From positions 32,811,777 through 32,875,776 of the forward strand of contig CM055093.1 in the NCBI GenBank assembly GCA_029204225.1: a stretch of 64,000 nucleotides of DNA, read 5' to 3'. Under the pieces are notes generated by a model that was not told the origin of the DNA, ran no database searches, and worked only from the letters and a program-made list of their open reading frames with translations. This stretch comes from Diphasiastrum complanatum. Lineage: Eukaryota > Streptophyta > Lycopodiopsida > Lycopodiales > Lycopodiaceae. Each line of letters opens with the position of its first letter. Position 1 is the first letter of the stretch. The position numbers and the translations under genes are program-made. This document shows, piece by piece, positions 13,301 through 25,300 of the stretch.

Positions 13301-16300
13301 CTGATGTATGACTACGCCTATCAAAAACGAACAAAGCTATCGCAACAATCGCCATGTTTGTAGTTACAAGCTAAGATTCACTAGCTATGCTAGAAAGCAG
13401 GACTTAAGCTAGAAAGCAGGAAGAGAATGCTTAAGGAGGCTAAAGAGGAGCAATCATCATAAACTGAATAAAGAAATACAATGCTGCCCTACTTATACCT
13501 TCTCCCTGAATCAAATGGAGGATTCCAAAAGGGAGGGAAAAGGATTTGGAGGGAAAATAGTGGGCCCTCCCAATAGGAGGACCCCCACTCCAAATCAATG
13601 TGACCAAGTCCTAAAAATATAACCAAATAGGGCCCAAGGCCAGTATATGAATAAAAAGGGCCCTTAGGCCTGCTTATGCATAATTTATGATAAAAGAATG
13701 GACGCGGCAAATGTAATGAGCCAAGTCCATAACTCTCCCCTGTAGAAAAACAAAGCCCTCCACCGGCTAGCAAGCATAATGACTATCTAAAATAATAATG
13801 TAAGCATGCTAAATACTGAAAAATCACGAACTAATGGAAATACTGATGGAGAGGACATAAGTCGTCACAACAGATACCCCAAAAGTATCATAATTGTGTA
13901 AAGCAAGTACTAAGCAAATACTACAATAAAGAATAGTCATAGCTAGCCGAATCATGAAGTAGAGGGAACATCTACAATGATATCTGTAGTAGAGGAAAGA
14001 ACTAAAGCCATGAGAGCTCGAGCCTGATCTGCCAATAATGGTGTATGATAAAACACGTCAATAGGCTCCCATGTGGCCTCCTCAACAGGACGACCATCCC
14101 ACTGGATCAAAAACTGAATCTGCCGGCAACGTCGACTAGGTGAAGGCGAACCTAGTGAATGGCAGCTGATAAGAAAGGGAACAACTCAGGATCAACATCA
14201 TGGCGACGAAGGGAACATCTCGGCCGCGTCATGAGAAACCAAGCAATATGGAACAGCCAGGAATGCCAACGAACCAGAAGAAGATCAAGCAGCAACTAGG
14301 AATGCCAAGGTATCCGCAAGGCCAAGCTAGTAGAGGATCAGCCCAAAAGATAGGGACATCATACCAAGGTATCCAAAAATCCCGAGAAGGTAGAACTGCA
14401 TCAGCAACGGGAAGCCAATAAGGAAACTGAAAAAGAGATGGACACTCATCGCGAATAGCCACAACATACACGTAAAAATCAACCATATGTGCAAGGTGCC
14501 CCAAGAAAAGATAGCAGCATCGGAAGACCAGCACCAAAGAGTAGGAACATAAGCAGGATAACATTTGTAACAGCATGGAAAAGCAAGCGATATGCCAGGA
14601 AACATGGAGCATAAAGAGATCATCCTGACAAAGGATAGCTAAAATGGAGAAATATGCACCAGCATGGTCAAAAGCCCAAGGTATCCATAAGGCCCATGAA
14701 TGAGAAGTAGCAATGGCACACGGTACCCTCAAGGCACATATCACGAGAAGAGCAGCATGCCAAAAGCTCCAGAAGGTCCGAGAAATCAATGCATCATCTA
14801 AAAAGACATGATGCATCAAAACAGTAGCAACAAATCTAGAAATAGTAGAGGCCCCAACTGAAAAACTGTAGCCGAAAAACTCATCCAGAAAGACCACATA
14901 TGGACATACCAATCCATCATAGGATACACCAAAAACGGATGGAGAATCGGATGACCCATCGGAACTGGCCGCAAGTGTAATCCCAAAGTAGACACCAGGC
15001 GCACAAGTGAGGAATAGAAGAAATGGACTGAAACGAGGAACAGGATCCGCAACATCAGTAGCAAGCATCGGAGCAATATCCACGTGTATTTGGGAATGAG
15101 TATCAAAGCACATATGAGCAACACTGAAGTATATGGCGGCAACATCTCCAAAAACTATCCAAGAGAGGAGAAGGAACTATCTCAAGGTACCCTGATGGTC
15201 TCAGAACACCAGAACGAAGTCGCAACTCAGCATCGGAGACCAAGCGATATGGAGCAACCCGAAATGACGGGGAACTTGAAGATCACTCGGACAAACAGTA
15301 GCTGGAACGGAGGCAATAACCCAAGCCATCAGGATATGCCAAGCCTGGAGTAAGAGGACCCACGGACGGTGAAAGTGAAGCAGCAACTAATGTACTCTGA
15401 ATGGAGAGAAGAGTTGCATCATGAGCCTTTGGCAGGCTACGTATAAACTGCTTCCCGGTAACCAACTGATAGTGAATCAATACCAGAAAGTAAATGATGT
15501 CGACCAACATGTGTAAAAGACAGTGTCTGCTGAGAAAGATCTACAGCAACAGTACCAAGTGACGAAAACCAATCTGCACCAAAAATAATGTCATAGCGCT
15601 CCAGAGGAATAATATAGAAATCTGCCTGTCCAGAGAACTCACCAATGCTATAGTCCAAGCCCTGAAACATCTGAGAACTGGAAAAAGAATGGGAACGAGC
15701 AACCTCGACACTGAGAGACTGTGTAGCAGAAATAGGTGTAGCACGAATCCTGGTGGAAATGTAACTGCTAATAAATGAATGTGTACTGCCAGGATCCACC
15801 AAAGCAATATACTCTCGCCCCAAAATGCGAACACGTAACCGAATAGAATGAGGACCAGGACGCCCACCAGCCCAAGTAGCATAAGCAAGTTGTGCATGGC
15901 AAGCGGCGGACGCAGGATCATCAGGAAGCGGGTCAGCCGGCTCATCAACAAAATGTGGGTCAGGAGTATCAAGAATCTGGATATAAACATCATAATCATC
16001 AGGAGTAAGAGCCTCATGGTAAAAAACAGCGGTAGGAGGACCAGGAGGAACAGTAGTAGAAGAAGCCAAAGTAGGAGAAGCAATGGAATGAGAGCAAGAA
16101 AAATGAGAAGAAGTGGATAACTCAGGATACTTATGCTGCAAGGTAGTAGCCAAGGAGATAGCATCTGAGAGAGTAAGAGGCCGAAAAGATGAGACATCAT
16201 ATCGTAAGGTGTCTCTAAGACCGGCAATAAAACGTGAAATAAGTTCTGTAGGATGAAGATCAGTAAAAAGGTAGGAAAGCTCAATAAACTGATCAATATA

Positions 16301-19300
16301 AGTAGTCAAATCACTAGTATGGCGAAGGCTACGAAACAGATCACGCAAAATGGAGGATTCAAAAAAGGGAGGGAAAAGGATTTGGAGGGAAAATAGTGCG
16401 CCCTCCCAATAGGAGGACCCCCACTCCAAATCAATGTGACCAAGTCCTAAAAATATAACCAAATAGGGCCCAAGGCCAGTATATGAATAAAAAGGGCCCT
16501 TAGGCCTGCTTATGCATAATAACAATAAAAGAATGGACGCGGTGAATGTAATGAGCCAAGTCCATAACTTTCGTTCTTTTAGTAACTAACTTTGAAATCA
16601 TTAGCACGAAAGTGATTTCGTAGACAAACAATTAGAGAGTATAATTGATAGATATAGAATATTGCAGTATTGAATCATTCGACAATTCAAACTAATCAAT
16701 AAGAGATTAAACAAATACAAATAACTTCAAAGAAGCTTGCATACATTCTAACATAATACTGAACGCAATAAGAAGGTATGATTGATTGAGTAAGTAGTAT
16801 GTACAAATCAAATGATGTGAGTACAAAACAATAGAGGATGAAGCCGCGTACTCTAAACTATCTCTAAGTAATTGATAACTCTGTCTGATGCACTTCCGCT
16901 GATAAGCAGTAAGCGCTGCTAACAATATTCAAAGTAGAAACTTTGTTTCTTCCTGATCTTTTTCAATGATCAGCTATTTATACTAATGAGGAATGTCCTT
17001 TAAGCTTATCCCACTAGGACAACTAATTAGGTCGTAAGTCGCAATTGGAGCTTAGCCACAATGCGTTGTCATCCATCCAGTTAGGACTTTCCAGGAAATT
17101 CACTTGCTAACCAACTTGGGTAAGTCGTTTTATTCATAATAGACGGAAACAGAAACTGTCAGCCTTCAACACCTTTGATAGTTCGTTGTTGTTGAATCAA
17201 CATGTTAAGCGATTCTCGTGTATTTCTACAGACTGCGTAGAAACATGAATAAAACTGCAGAACTGGATAAATGAATGGATGTAGATTAACTATAGGATTA
17301 TGGGAGAATAATCCAACACTCCCCCTTAATCTAAATCCATGAATGCCTTGACCTTCAAACTTCTTGTGTACATCCAAGCTTAGTGCGTTAGTAAAAATAT
17401 CAGTTGTCATGTCTTGCGTTCACAGTTTGTCGAGAACTTTGCTTCTGACATAGTGATACTTAATTTCAAGTATGACTCAATCATGAAGAACAAGACTTGG
17501 AGACTTGTTCGGTTACCTACAGGTAAAAAGTCCATTGGATGCAAGTGGGTCTATAGAACTAAGTACAAATCAGATGGTTCTATAGATAAACATAAGGCAA
17601 GATTGGTGGCAAAAGGTTATGCTCAACAGGAAGGGATTGACTATGAAAACAAATTTGCACTAATTGCTAAGTCTACTACTATGAGGACGGTTTTATCATT
17701 GGCAGCTCAGTTTGGATGGGATATTAACAAATGGATGTAAAGAGTGCGTTCTTGAATGGATTTCTAGAGGAAGAAGTCTACATGGAGCAGCCAGAGGGAT
17801 ACATAGTAGTAGGACATGAAGACAAGGTTTGCAAGTTGGACAAGGCACTATATGGACTTCAAGCAGGCACCCAGGGTGTGATACACGAGGATTGACACAT
17901 AATTTGAGGAGCTTGGCTTTCAGAGGAGTAGTTCGCAGCATACACTTTATGTAAGCAAGAGTTGCTTTATCTCGGTCATAAGATCACAGTAAATGGGATC
18001 AAGATTGACGAGGATAAAATCAAGATTGTGATTGAGTGGCCAATTCCGGAAACTGTGAGGCAGGTAAAGTCTTTTTTAGGTTTTACACTTTTCTTCAAGA
18101 GATTTATTGAGGATTATGCTAAGTTAGCAACACCGCTTAATAATCTGACAAAAGGATTTGTTAATAAAAAGAAAAAGAGGAATCAACCTAGTCCGCCTGT
18201 TGTTTGGAACGAGGAACTGAATCAGTGTTTTGAGAAACTTAAAACAATGATTGTTTCAGATCCCGTGTTACAAATTGCAAATCCAGATTTACCTTAACGT
18301 CGTGAGAACAGACGCAAGTGATGTTGCAGTTGGAGCAGTTCTATTACAAATGGATAGGCCACTAGCGTTTGAAAGCAAAAAATTCACTGGTCCTCAGTTG
18401 CGTTATACTACGCAGGAAAAGGAATTGTTTGCTGTAATCCATGCACTTAAAACCTGGAGACACTACTTGTATGGTAGTAAGTTTGTAGTGTATATGGATC
18501 ACCAGCCTCTTAAGTATTTTTGTAATCAACATGATCTTCGGGGGAGAAAAGCTCGATGGGCTGAATTGATGCAAGAATTCGATCATGAAATCCGTTACAT
18601 AAGAGGCAGCTCTAATCAAGTTGCAGATGCTCTTAGTCGGATCGGTGAACTGAACGAGTTGTCATTCACCCAGATTTCTACGGATCTATATCTTTCGCTG
18701 AGAGGAAAATATGAATCAGATTCCCATTTTGGTCACATTTGGAACATTGTTCAGACCGGAAGAAATGTGGACAGTGTTGAGTCAGAAACACAGGGGACTC
18801 AACTAACTAAGGAAGATAAGAAGATTGCGGAACAGTTCACCATTCGAGATGGATTACTATTTCGGAATGGGAAAGTTTGCGTACCTGGTGATGATGAGCT
18901 CAAACGGAAGATTTTGTTTGCATGTCATGACATACCCTGTGCAGGACATCCCGGTATACACAGGACTCTGGACTTGGTTAAGAGGGAATTTTATTGGCCA
19001 AAGCTCAAGCCATATGTCGAGTCATAGTTGTTAAATGCAAACCCTGTCGACTAGCAAAGGTTGAAAGCCATAAGGCTGGTGGTTTGTTGCATCCGTTAGA
19101 TATCCCAGATAAGAAATGGGAAAGCATATCTATGGATTTTGTAGTTGGACTTCCAAAGACCCAATGGCAAAATGATTCTATTTGGGTTGTAGTGGATCGG
19201 TTAACTAAGTTAGTTGAATTCATACCAGTCAAGTCAACTATAAAGGCTTCTGATTTAGCCCAGATCTTTGTTGAAAGATTATTTCGGTTGTATGGTCTGC

Positions 19301-22300
19301 CAAGTGACATTGTTAGTGATAGAGATCCTAAGTTCACAGGTCACTTTTGGTCAGCAGTATTCCATAAACTGGAAACTTCCTTGAGTTTGAGTTCTTCTGA
19401 TCATTCTGAATCAGATGGCCAGACAGAAAGGACTAATCAAACTATGGAAGATATATTGAGGACGTATGTTTCTCACAGGCAATCTCATTGGGAAGATTAT
19501 TTCCCACTGGTTGAGTTTGCATACAATAGTAGAAAAACATTCTGCTACAGGTTACAGTCCTTTTATGCTTATGTACGGTTTTCAACCTAGATCTCCAGTA
19601 AATGTTGAGACGAAGTCTGTTAAGATCCAGAAGGTTGCTGATTTTTTGCATGATATGCAAGAAATGTTGCAACTGGCTAAGGATAGAGATCTCCAAGAGA
19701 TTTTAAAGTTGATGACTGGGTATATCTTAGGATTCCAAAAGATTCTAAGACGTTACGTACAGGTAAGCATTATAAGTTGTCTACCCGTTATTGTGGACCT
19801 TTCAGGATTGTGCGTAGAATTGGTTCTTTGGCGTATGAACTCGATCTTCAAGGAAAATCGACTGCACACCCAGTGTTTCATGTAAGTTGTTTGAAACTAA
19901 GTTTACATGATGGTGATACAGTTGGATCGGATGAGGATTTATCCCATTTGGAAGATTTGTCGCTTAGTGTACCTTTGGAACCTGAGAAAGTGCTCAGAAC
20001 CAGAGATAAACAATTGAGAAGTCGTTCTATCTCTGAGTGCTTAATTCGGTGGAAGGGTCGTACTGAGGATGATGATTCGTGGGAGAGAGTTGATAGCATA
20101 AAGAAGAATTTCCCGAATTTTAGTTTCTAAGGATAGAAACAGTTTAAGGAGGGAAGAATGTTATGTCCATGACCAGTACATAGGATACAATATACTCCTA
20201 GTCTTGGATACACGGTACTCCAGTGAAACAAGCTGTTAGTTATGCCACATCATACTGGACGTGACCCGAAAGTAACTAATATCCTTGTGAGGCCCAGAAC
20301 ACACTAAGTGGAGTTTAGACAAGGTATGAGACAGTGTATGCATGTGTAGAGTTATCAATAGCAATTCTATGAATAGTTGGTCCATGCATAGGACTCTATT
20401 CTAGGTGAATCTATGTATAGGGAACATGGGGCTATGCATGGGTATGTGCCCAGGATGCTTTTGGCTCTATATAAGAGGTCCAAACTCGCCCTACTCCTCA
20501 TCATGGTTCTTGATTCATTGCCAGGCTCTCACTCTACTTTCATGCTTCTTGTTCCTTGGCTTGGGGGTGAGGCTTCTAGAGATTGATTGGATGCTTCTAC
20601 TTGGTTGGGTGGTTTCTCCAGAGTGTGTTATCCTTTTGTGTTTAGGATTTGTAAGCAGGATCTAAGGAGCTTCCCTTATAGAAAGCGTGCTGAAAACGGT
20701 AGTAAAATGGAGAGATACCGGGTAGCCACCAAATAGAGATAAAAGGGGCTTGCAAAAGCAACCAAATAATGAGAGAAATAAGTAGCAAGTAGTGGAGTAT
20801 ATGGCTGGAAAATGGACAGCCAAGTAAGGAAGGTGAGTGCCAAAAAGAGAGGGTTAGGCAGCTAGCAAGCAAAAGTTGGAAAATCAGTAGAAAGAAGGTG
20901 GAGACAATGCAAGGAGGGGTGGGCTGGGAAAGAGTGCAGATAGGTTGAGTTTTGGACAGCAAATGGAAAGTGAAGTAGGGTGCTGGAAGTAGGTGATGGT
21001 GGGCTGGAAAATGGGCAGTAGGTGGGCAGCAGTAGGGCGCTAGTCCTCCTCCAAACGATAGTGATGATCTGCAAAACAAGTGGAGAGAGAAAGAGAGCTG
21101 AAAATGGGTGCTGGGCAGCAGCTAGTAAGATCCACAAATGTCTTGCAACATGATGGAAAAACCGCTAAAAATGGTGATGAAGTAGGGCGCTGGTCAGCCT
21201 CCAAACAATCAGCAAAATGGACAGCAAATCGGAGGAGAAATCCGTCGAAGATGGCAAGGTAGTAGGGTGCTGGGCAGCAGCTACCAAAATCCGCACATAA
21301 CCTGAAAAAAAATGGAGAAAGCCGCTAAAAATGGTGATGAAGTAGGGCGGTGGAGAAAATCGACGAAAGTGACAAGGTAGTAGGGCGCTGGCCAGCCTCT
21401 ACCAAATCTGGAAAAATGATAGAAATCTGATGAAAAACTCGACGAAAGTGATGGGTTAGTAGGGCGTTGGACAGCCTCTACTAAATCTGAAAAAACGATG
21501 GAAATCTGATGAAAAAATCGACAAAAGTGATGGGTTAGTAGGGCGCTGGACAGCCTCTACTAAATCTGAAAAAAGTAGTGCACAGGAAAGTGCTCTGATA
21601 CCAAGTTACAAATAGAGCCACAGCTGATCTAGAGCTAAGCTATGAAAGCATCACATAAGCAAGACTTAAGCTATGAAAGCAGCACATAAGCAAGACTTAA
21701 CTCTCGAAAGCAAGAAAGAGAGAGATTAAGGAGACTAAAGAGAAAGATCGATATCATCAGCTGAATAACAAATGACATAGTTCCCTACTTATAGCCTAGA
21801 GGAAGCCCTAAAAGGAAGCTTCCGGTGGCTATGGCCCAACTGGGAGGGATAATAGTGCGCCCTCCAAGAAGGCCCCCACTCGCCAGTAATATGTCCAAAT
21901 GGCCCAATAATGAATAATAAGGCCCAAGGCCAACCATATAGTCTAAGTGTCAATAATGAATAAAAAAGGGCCCAAAACCTGCTTATGCATAAAGTAAAGT
22001 AAATGTAAATGGACGTGGCGAACGTAATGAGCCCAGTCCATAACTTACGTGGATGCTGATTGGGCTAGAGTCGCGGAAGACCGAAGGTCTACTACAGGTT
22101 ATGTTTTTAGTCTTGGTTCTGGTGCTATCTCTTGGCATTCAAAGAAGCAGCATACTATTGCATTATCATCCATAGAGGCAGAATACCGAGCTACTACGAG
22201 TGCGGCAAGTGAAGCAATATGGTTACGAAGGATTCTACATGATCTACATATGGTACAAGATTCACCTACGGTACTTCAGTGTGACAATCAAAGTTGTATT

Positions 22301-25300
22301 AAATTGGCACAAAATCCAGTTTTTCACAGTAGGACAAAGCACATTGAAGTACAACAACACTTCATTAGAGAGAAGATTCGGAGTGGTGAAGTGGAGCTTA
22401 TCTATTGTCCTACGGAAGAGCAAGTTGCAAATATTTTTACCAAAGGACTTGGCAAAGAAAAATTTCAGAAGGGAGTAATAGATAACAAAGTAAACATTAA
22501 GGGGGAGTGTTAGGAATTAATGTTTATTTGGTATTGGTACCCGTTAGTGTGAGTTTGGCCATGCCTGTGTGCTATTATAGGGGCCATTTTTTATTGCCTA
22601 TGCATGTAGGTGGGCGCACTACTACTAGATTAAGACTTGTTTTATTACTTAGAAATACATCTTGGGTCTTTACGTTAGTAATTTTAGCAATTAGCTTCTA
22701 TTCTTTTGCTATCTGCTTTAGGCTTTTAGATTTTCACATAGATTAGAGAAACTATATATGTAGGCTGGCACCTCACCACAATTCCATTCCAATGCTTTAG
22801 AGCTTTGCTCAATTCTTCTATAATCTGAATTCTCTTTAATCTCTATGCTTGGTTTGTGTGAGTGCTAGTAGGACTAGTGACTCCATCTAGAATTTGTATG
22901 ACAAATTCAAACAATAACCACAGTAGGCATTTTCCCATTGTTAGAAAACTATGCAAGAAAAGTACCTCCAACTTAGCAAAATACTGAGGGTGATACAGTA
23001 TGTTTATTCGAAGTTGACCTCGTTGGAGAGAAACTGATAAGCCATCAATCATAGCTTGATTCAGAGAAGAATCCATTATTGACACATTAGTTACAACTTG
23101 CTGCCTGCCACGAAAGAATTGAATATGAAAATGTTCATCTGGCCTTCCTGACGTGTGAAGCTGCACAAATGGAAAGAAGCATTAATGTCCAAGGATGATT
23201 TAGCCATATCTAGTTTTGATAGTTTGCATAAACACCAAATTTCCCTAGGGCATGCATTTCTTACTTAAATATCAGTCAATTAGCAGCCACTTGATAGCTG
23301 AAGGAATACTAAGTAAAAAAAATTGCGAGAATACCTTTATCAGATTGGCAAGTTATCACGAATTGCATATTTAAGAAAGCAATCAATTGCATGCACTCCC
23401 AGGATCGAGAAGGCAGATACTGTTGCTTTATGGAATGAAATGCTATTGAGTGCTAGAACCCAAAGCATTCAGAGTAGCATAGAAATATTCAATTCAGGTC
23501 ACTGGTAAAGTTGTCCAGAAAAAATTCACTAAATCTTCACTGCACAGACCTATCATCCTCCAAGGCCAATAAGTTCTACACACTCCTATCTTGCTTTTGA
23601 TACACCTACGGAAAGCCAGGCAAAATTGGTTATAGCTCAACAGCTTTTCAATCAAATGTCAAAAAAAGAGAAGAGATTATAATCTACCGTCGCCAGGTGT
23701 TTAGCATGTCTTCAGATTCAAATCGAAAAAAGAACATAATGCTACACTTGCATGCACCACTAAGTGCCCTACAGCTGCATGCAAATTTTCTTAATACATA
23801 AATTATATTAGAAGTTAGAACCATTATGTATGCATCCTTGAATGAGCATGAACCAACTGGAAGGTGGAACGCAGGTAAGAATCTGGGAGCTAAAAACAGG
23901 AAGGTATTGGATCACTCAACAAACCCAATACTGCAACATATCTGGTGAGGCGTTAGTTCAAGCAAGCATTCAGATAAAAAGGATTCACAACAACTCACCA
24001 ATGCTACTTGCCAACAGGATCTAATGTTGAATGGGCCATCATTAAAGAGTTCATTAGTTTGTGTGGATGTACAATCACATATGGCCCGCTGTTTTCAAAA
24101 TCTGTGGGAAAAAAAAAGATATATTGCTCTCTAAGAGATTGGCTACTCTGGACAGCGTACTTTCTGGTGAACAATACCTATATTGAAGTGTACATCAACA
24201 AAATAACACATCGACACTGAAAACATAAGGCAGCCAGTATGAAACTTAAAAAATCTCCAAAAGATTTACAAAGAATTACGTTTATTCTACACTGTTGAAG
24301 ATCCTAGGAACAGCTTACTCTTCTATATTCTAATTCACATACAATCATCTCCATCTAGAAAATAATGCTGATATCTTCAAGGAAGATTCACCTTGAAGCT
24401 AGTTGGAGAAACCTCAAGAGAGCCAGCCAACTGTGGTGCAATTAGTAGTTGGTTCAGCTTGATTCCAGATAACCAGACATCTCCAACCATTCCAAAATTG
24501 TCTCCTAAACCAAACGCTGGAGACCCTTTTTGTCCGTTCAACAAGTCCTTAAATGGTGATGGCATACCTTCTGTTACCCGCCCATGCAACTTCAACCTAC
24601 CAGAAACCTTCACATGTGGATCATCAGAAGAAGGAAGTGATAAAGGGGGGCTAGAAGCTGTAAGTCTCATCACGTCAAATGCTCGCAGACGAAGATCTGC
24701 ATCCAGCCCTTCAACCCTTGGGAACCTTGCAGGCATGTAATCAAGTTGTTTCTCCTTTCGATTGTACATAGTGGATTCCACAATATGGGCTTTCAGATAC
24801 AAATCAAAGGTGAAGGCTGATGAATTTATCACAACCGCTTCATGGGAAATGTTGATGCTACCACGTGCACCATTGAAGGGACCTTTTGCCTCCAATGTAG
24901 CCCATTTGATGTCAAAAACACTGTGCATTAAAATGGTAGAATTTACAAGTACTCATTAAGGTCAAGATCATGCAGGCATAGTGTTCTAGCTAGAAAGACA
25001 AAAACATATTCATCAACCACAGTATTCAACTCATCAAATCTCCACAACATAAGAAAAACATCTACAAAGTTCATGGAATACCCTGAAAGGTGATGTATAA
25101 AGAGTACCATTTGATCTTAAACGAAGTTTGACCAAGATTTAAACTACTAAAACCTCACCCAGTTTTCTAAAAGTCATATAATTATCAGGACATAAATAGC
25201 ATGGACATTGCACTGAGTCCAAAGGGCACCATAAGTCTACAAAGAAGCAATATGTCTTCTCCCACCTGCGTCTAGCATCCTCAACGACACTCCTTGGAGT

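Larger units (their letters stand above)
13362..16569 (-). mobile_element. AG/CT-terminus gypsy-like element, internally deleted
   Basis: The left LTR 13362-13734 begins AGTTACAAGC and ends CCATAACT. The right LTR is truncated and ends CCATAACT at 16569. Flanks are tttgt (13357-13361) and ttcgt (16570-16574), a 4-of-5 target duplication. Inside the left LTR, on the minus strand, is a purine run CAGGGGAG. The interior carries gag-protease, an unrecognised module and a chromodomain remnant, but no RT, RNase H or integrase core. A deletion joins the right LTR directly to mid-gag, removing the PBS, leader and gag start. Confidence 0.75.
13217..17318 (-). repeat. copia 3' LTR split by a nested gypsy element
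   Basis: The LTR ends are TGTTGGAAGAAGG at 13217 and ...AATAATCCAACA at 17318. The reverse complement therefore starts TGTTGGATTATTCTCCC directly after a polypurine tract ATTAAGGGGGAG (17330-17319). A gypsy-type element (13362-16569) interrupts it with a near 5-bp target duplication. Without the insert the LTR is roughly 885 bp. Confidence 0.65.
10383..22965 (-). other. TIC236: 12.6-kb TIC236 intron with nested copia and gypsy remains
   Basis: The intron lies between donor GAG|gtactt (22965) and acceptor aattgcag (10383). It holds a copia LTR scrap (11838), gypsy integrase and RNase H (about 12040-13010), a copia LTR carrying a nested gypsy (13217-17318), a copia/gypsy chimera (17414-22513) and a copia 3' LTR (22508 to about 22840). 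From 10383 to about 11830 I see only AT-rich sequence without coding similarity. Confidence 0.78.
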
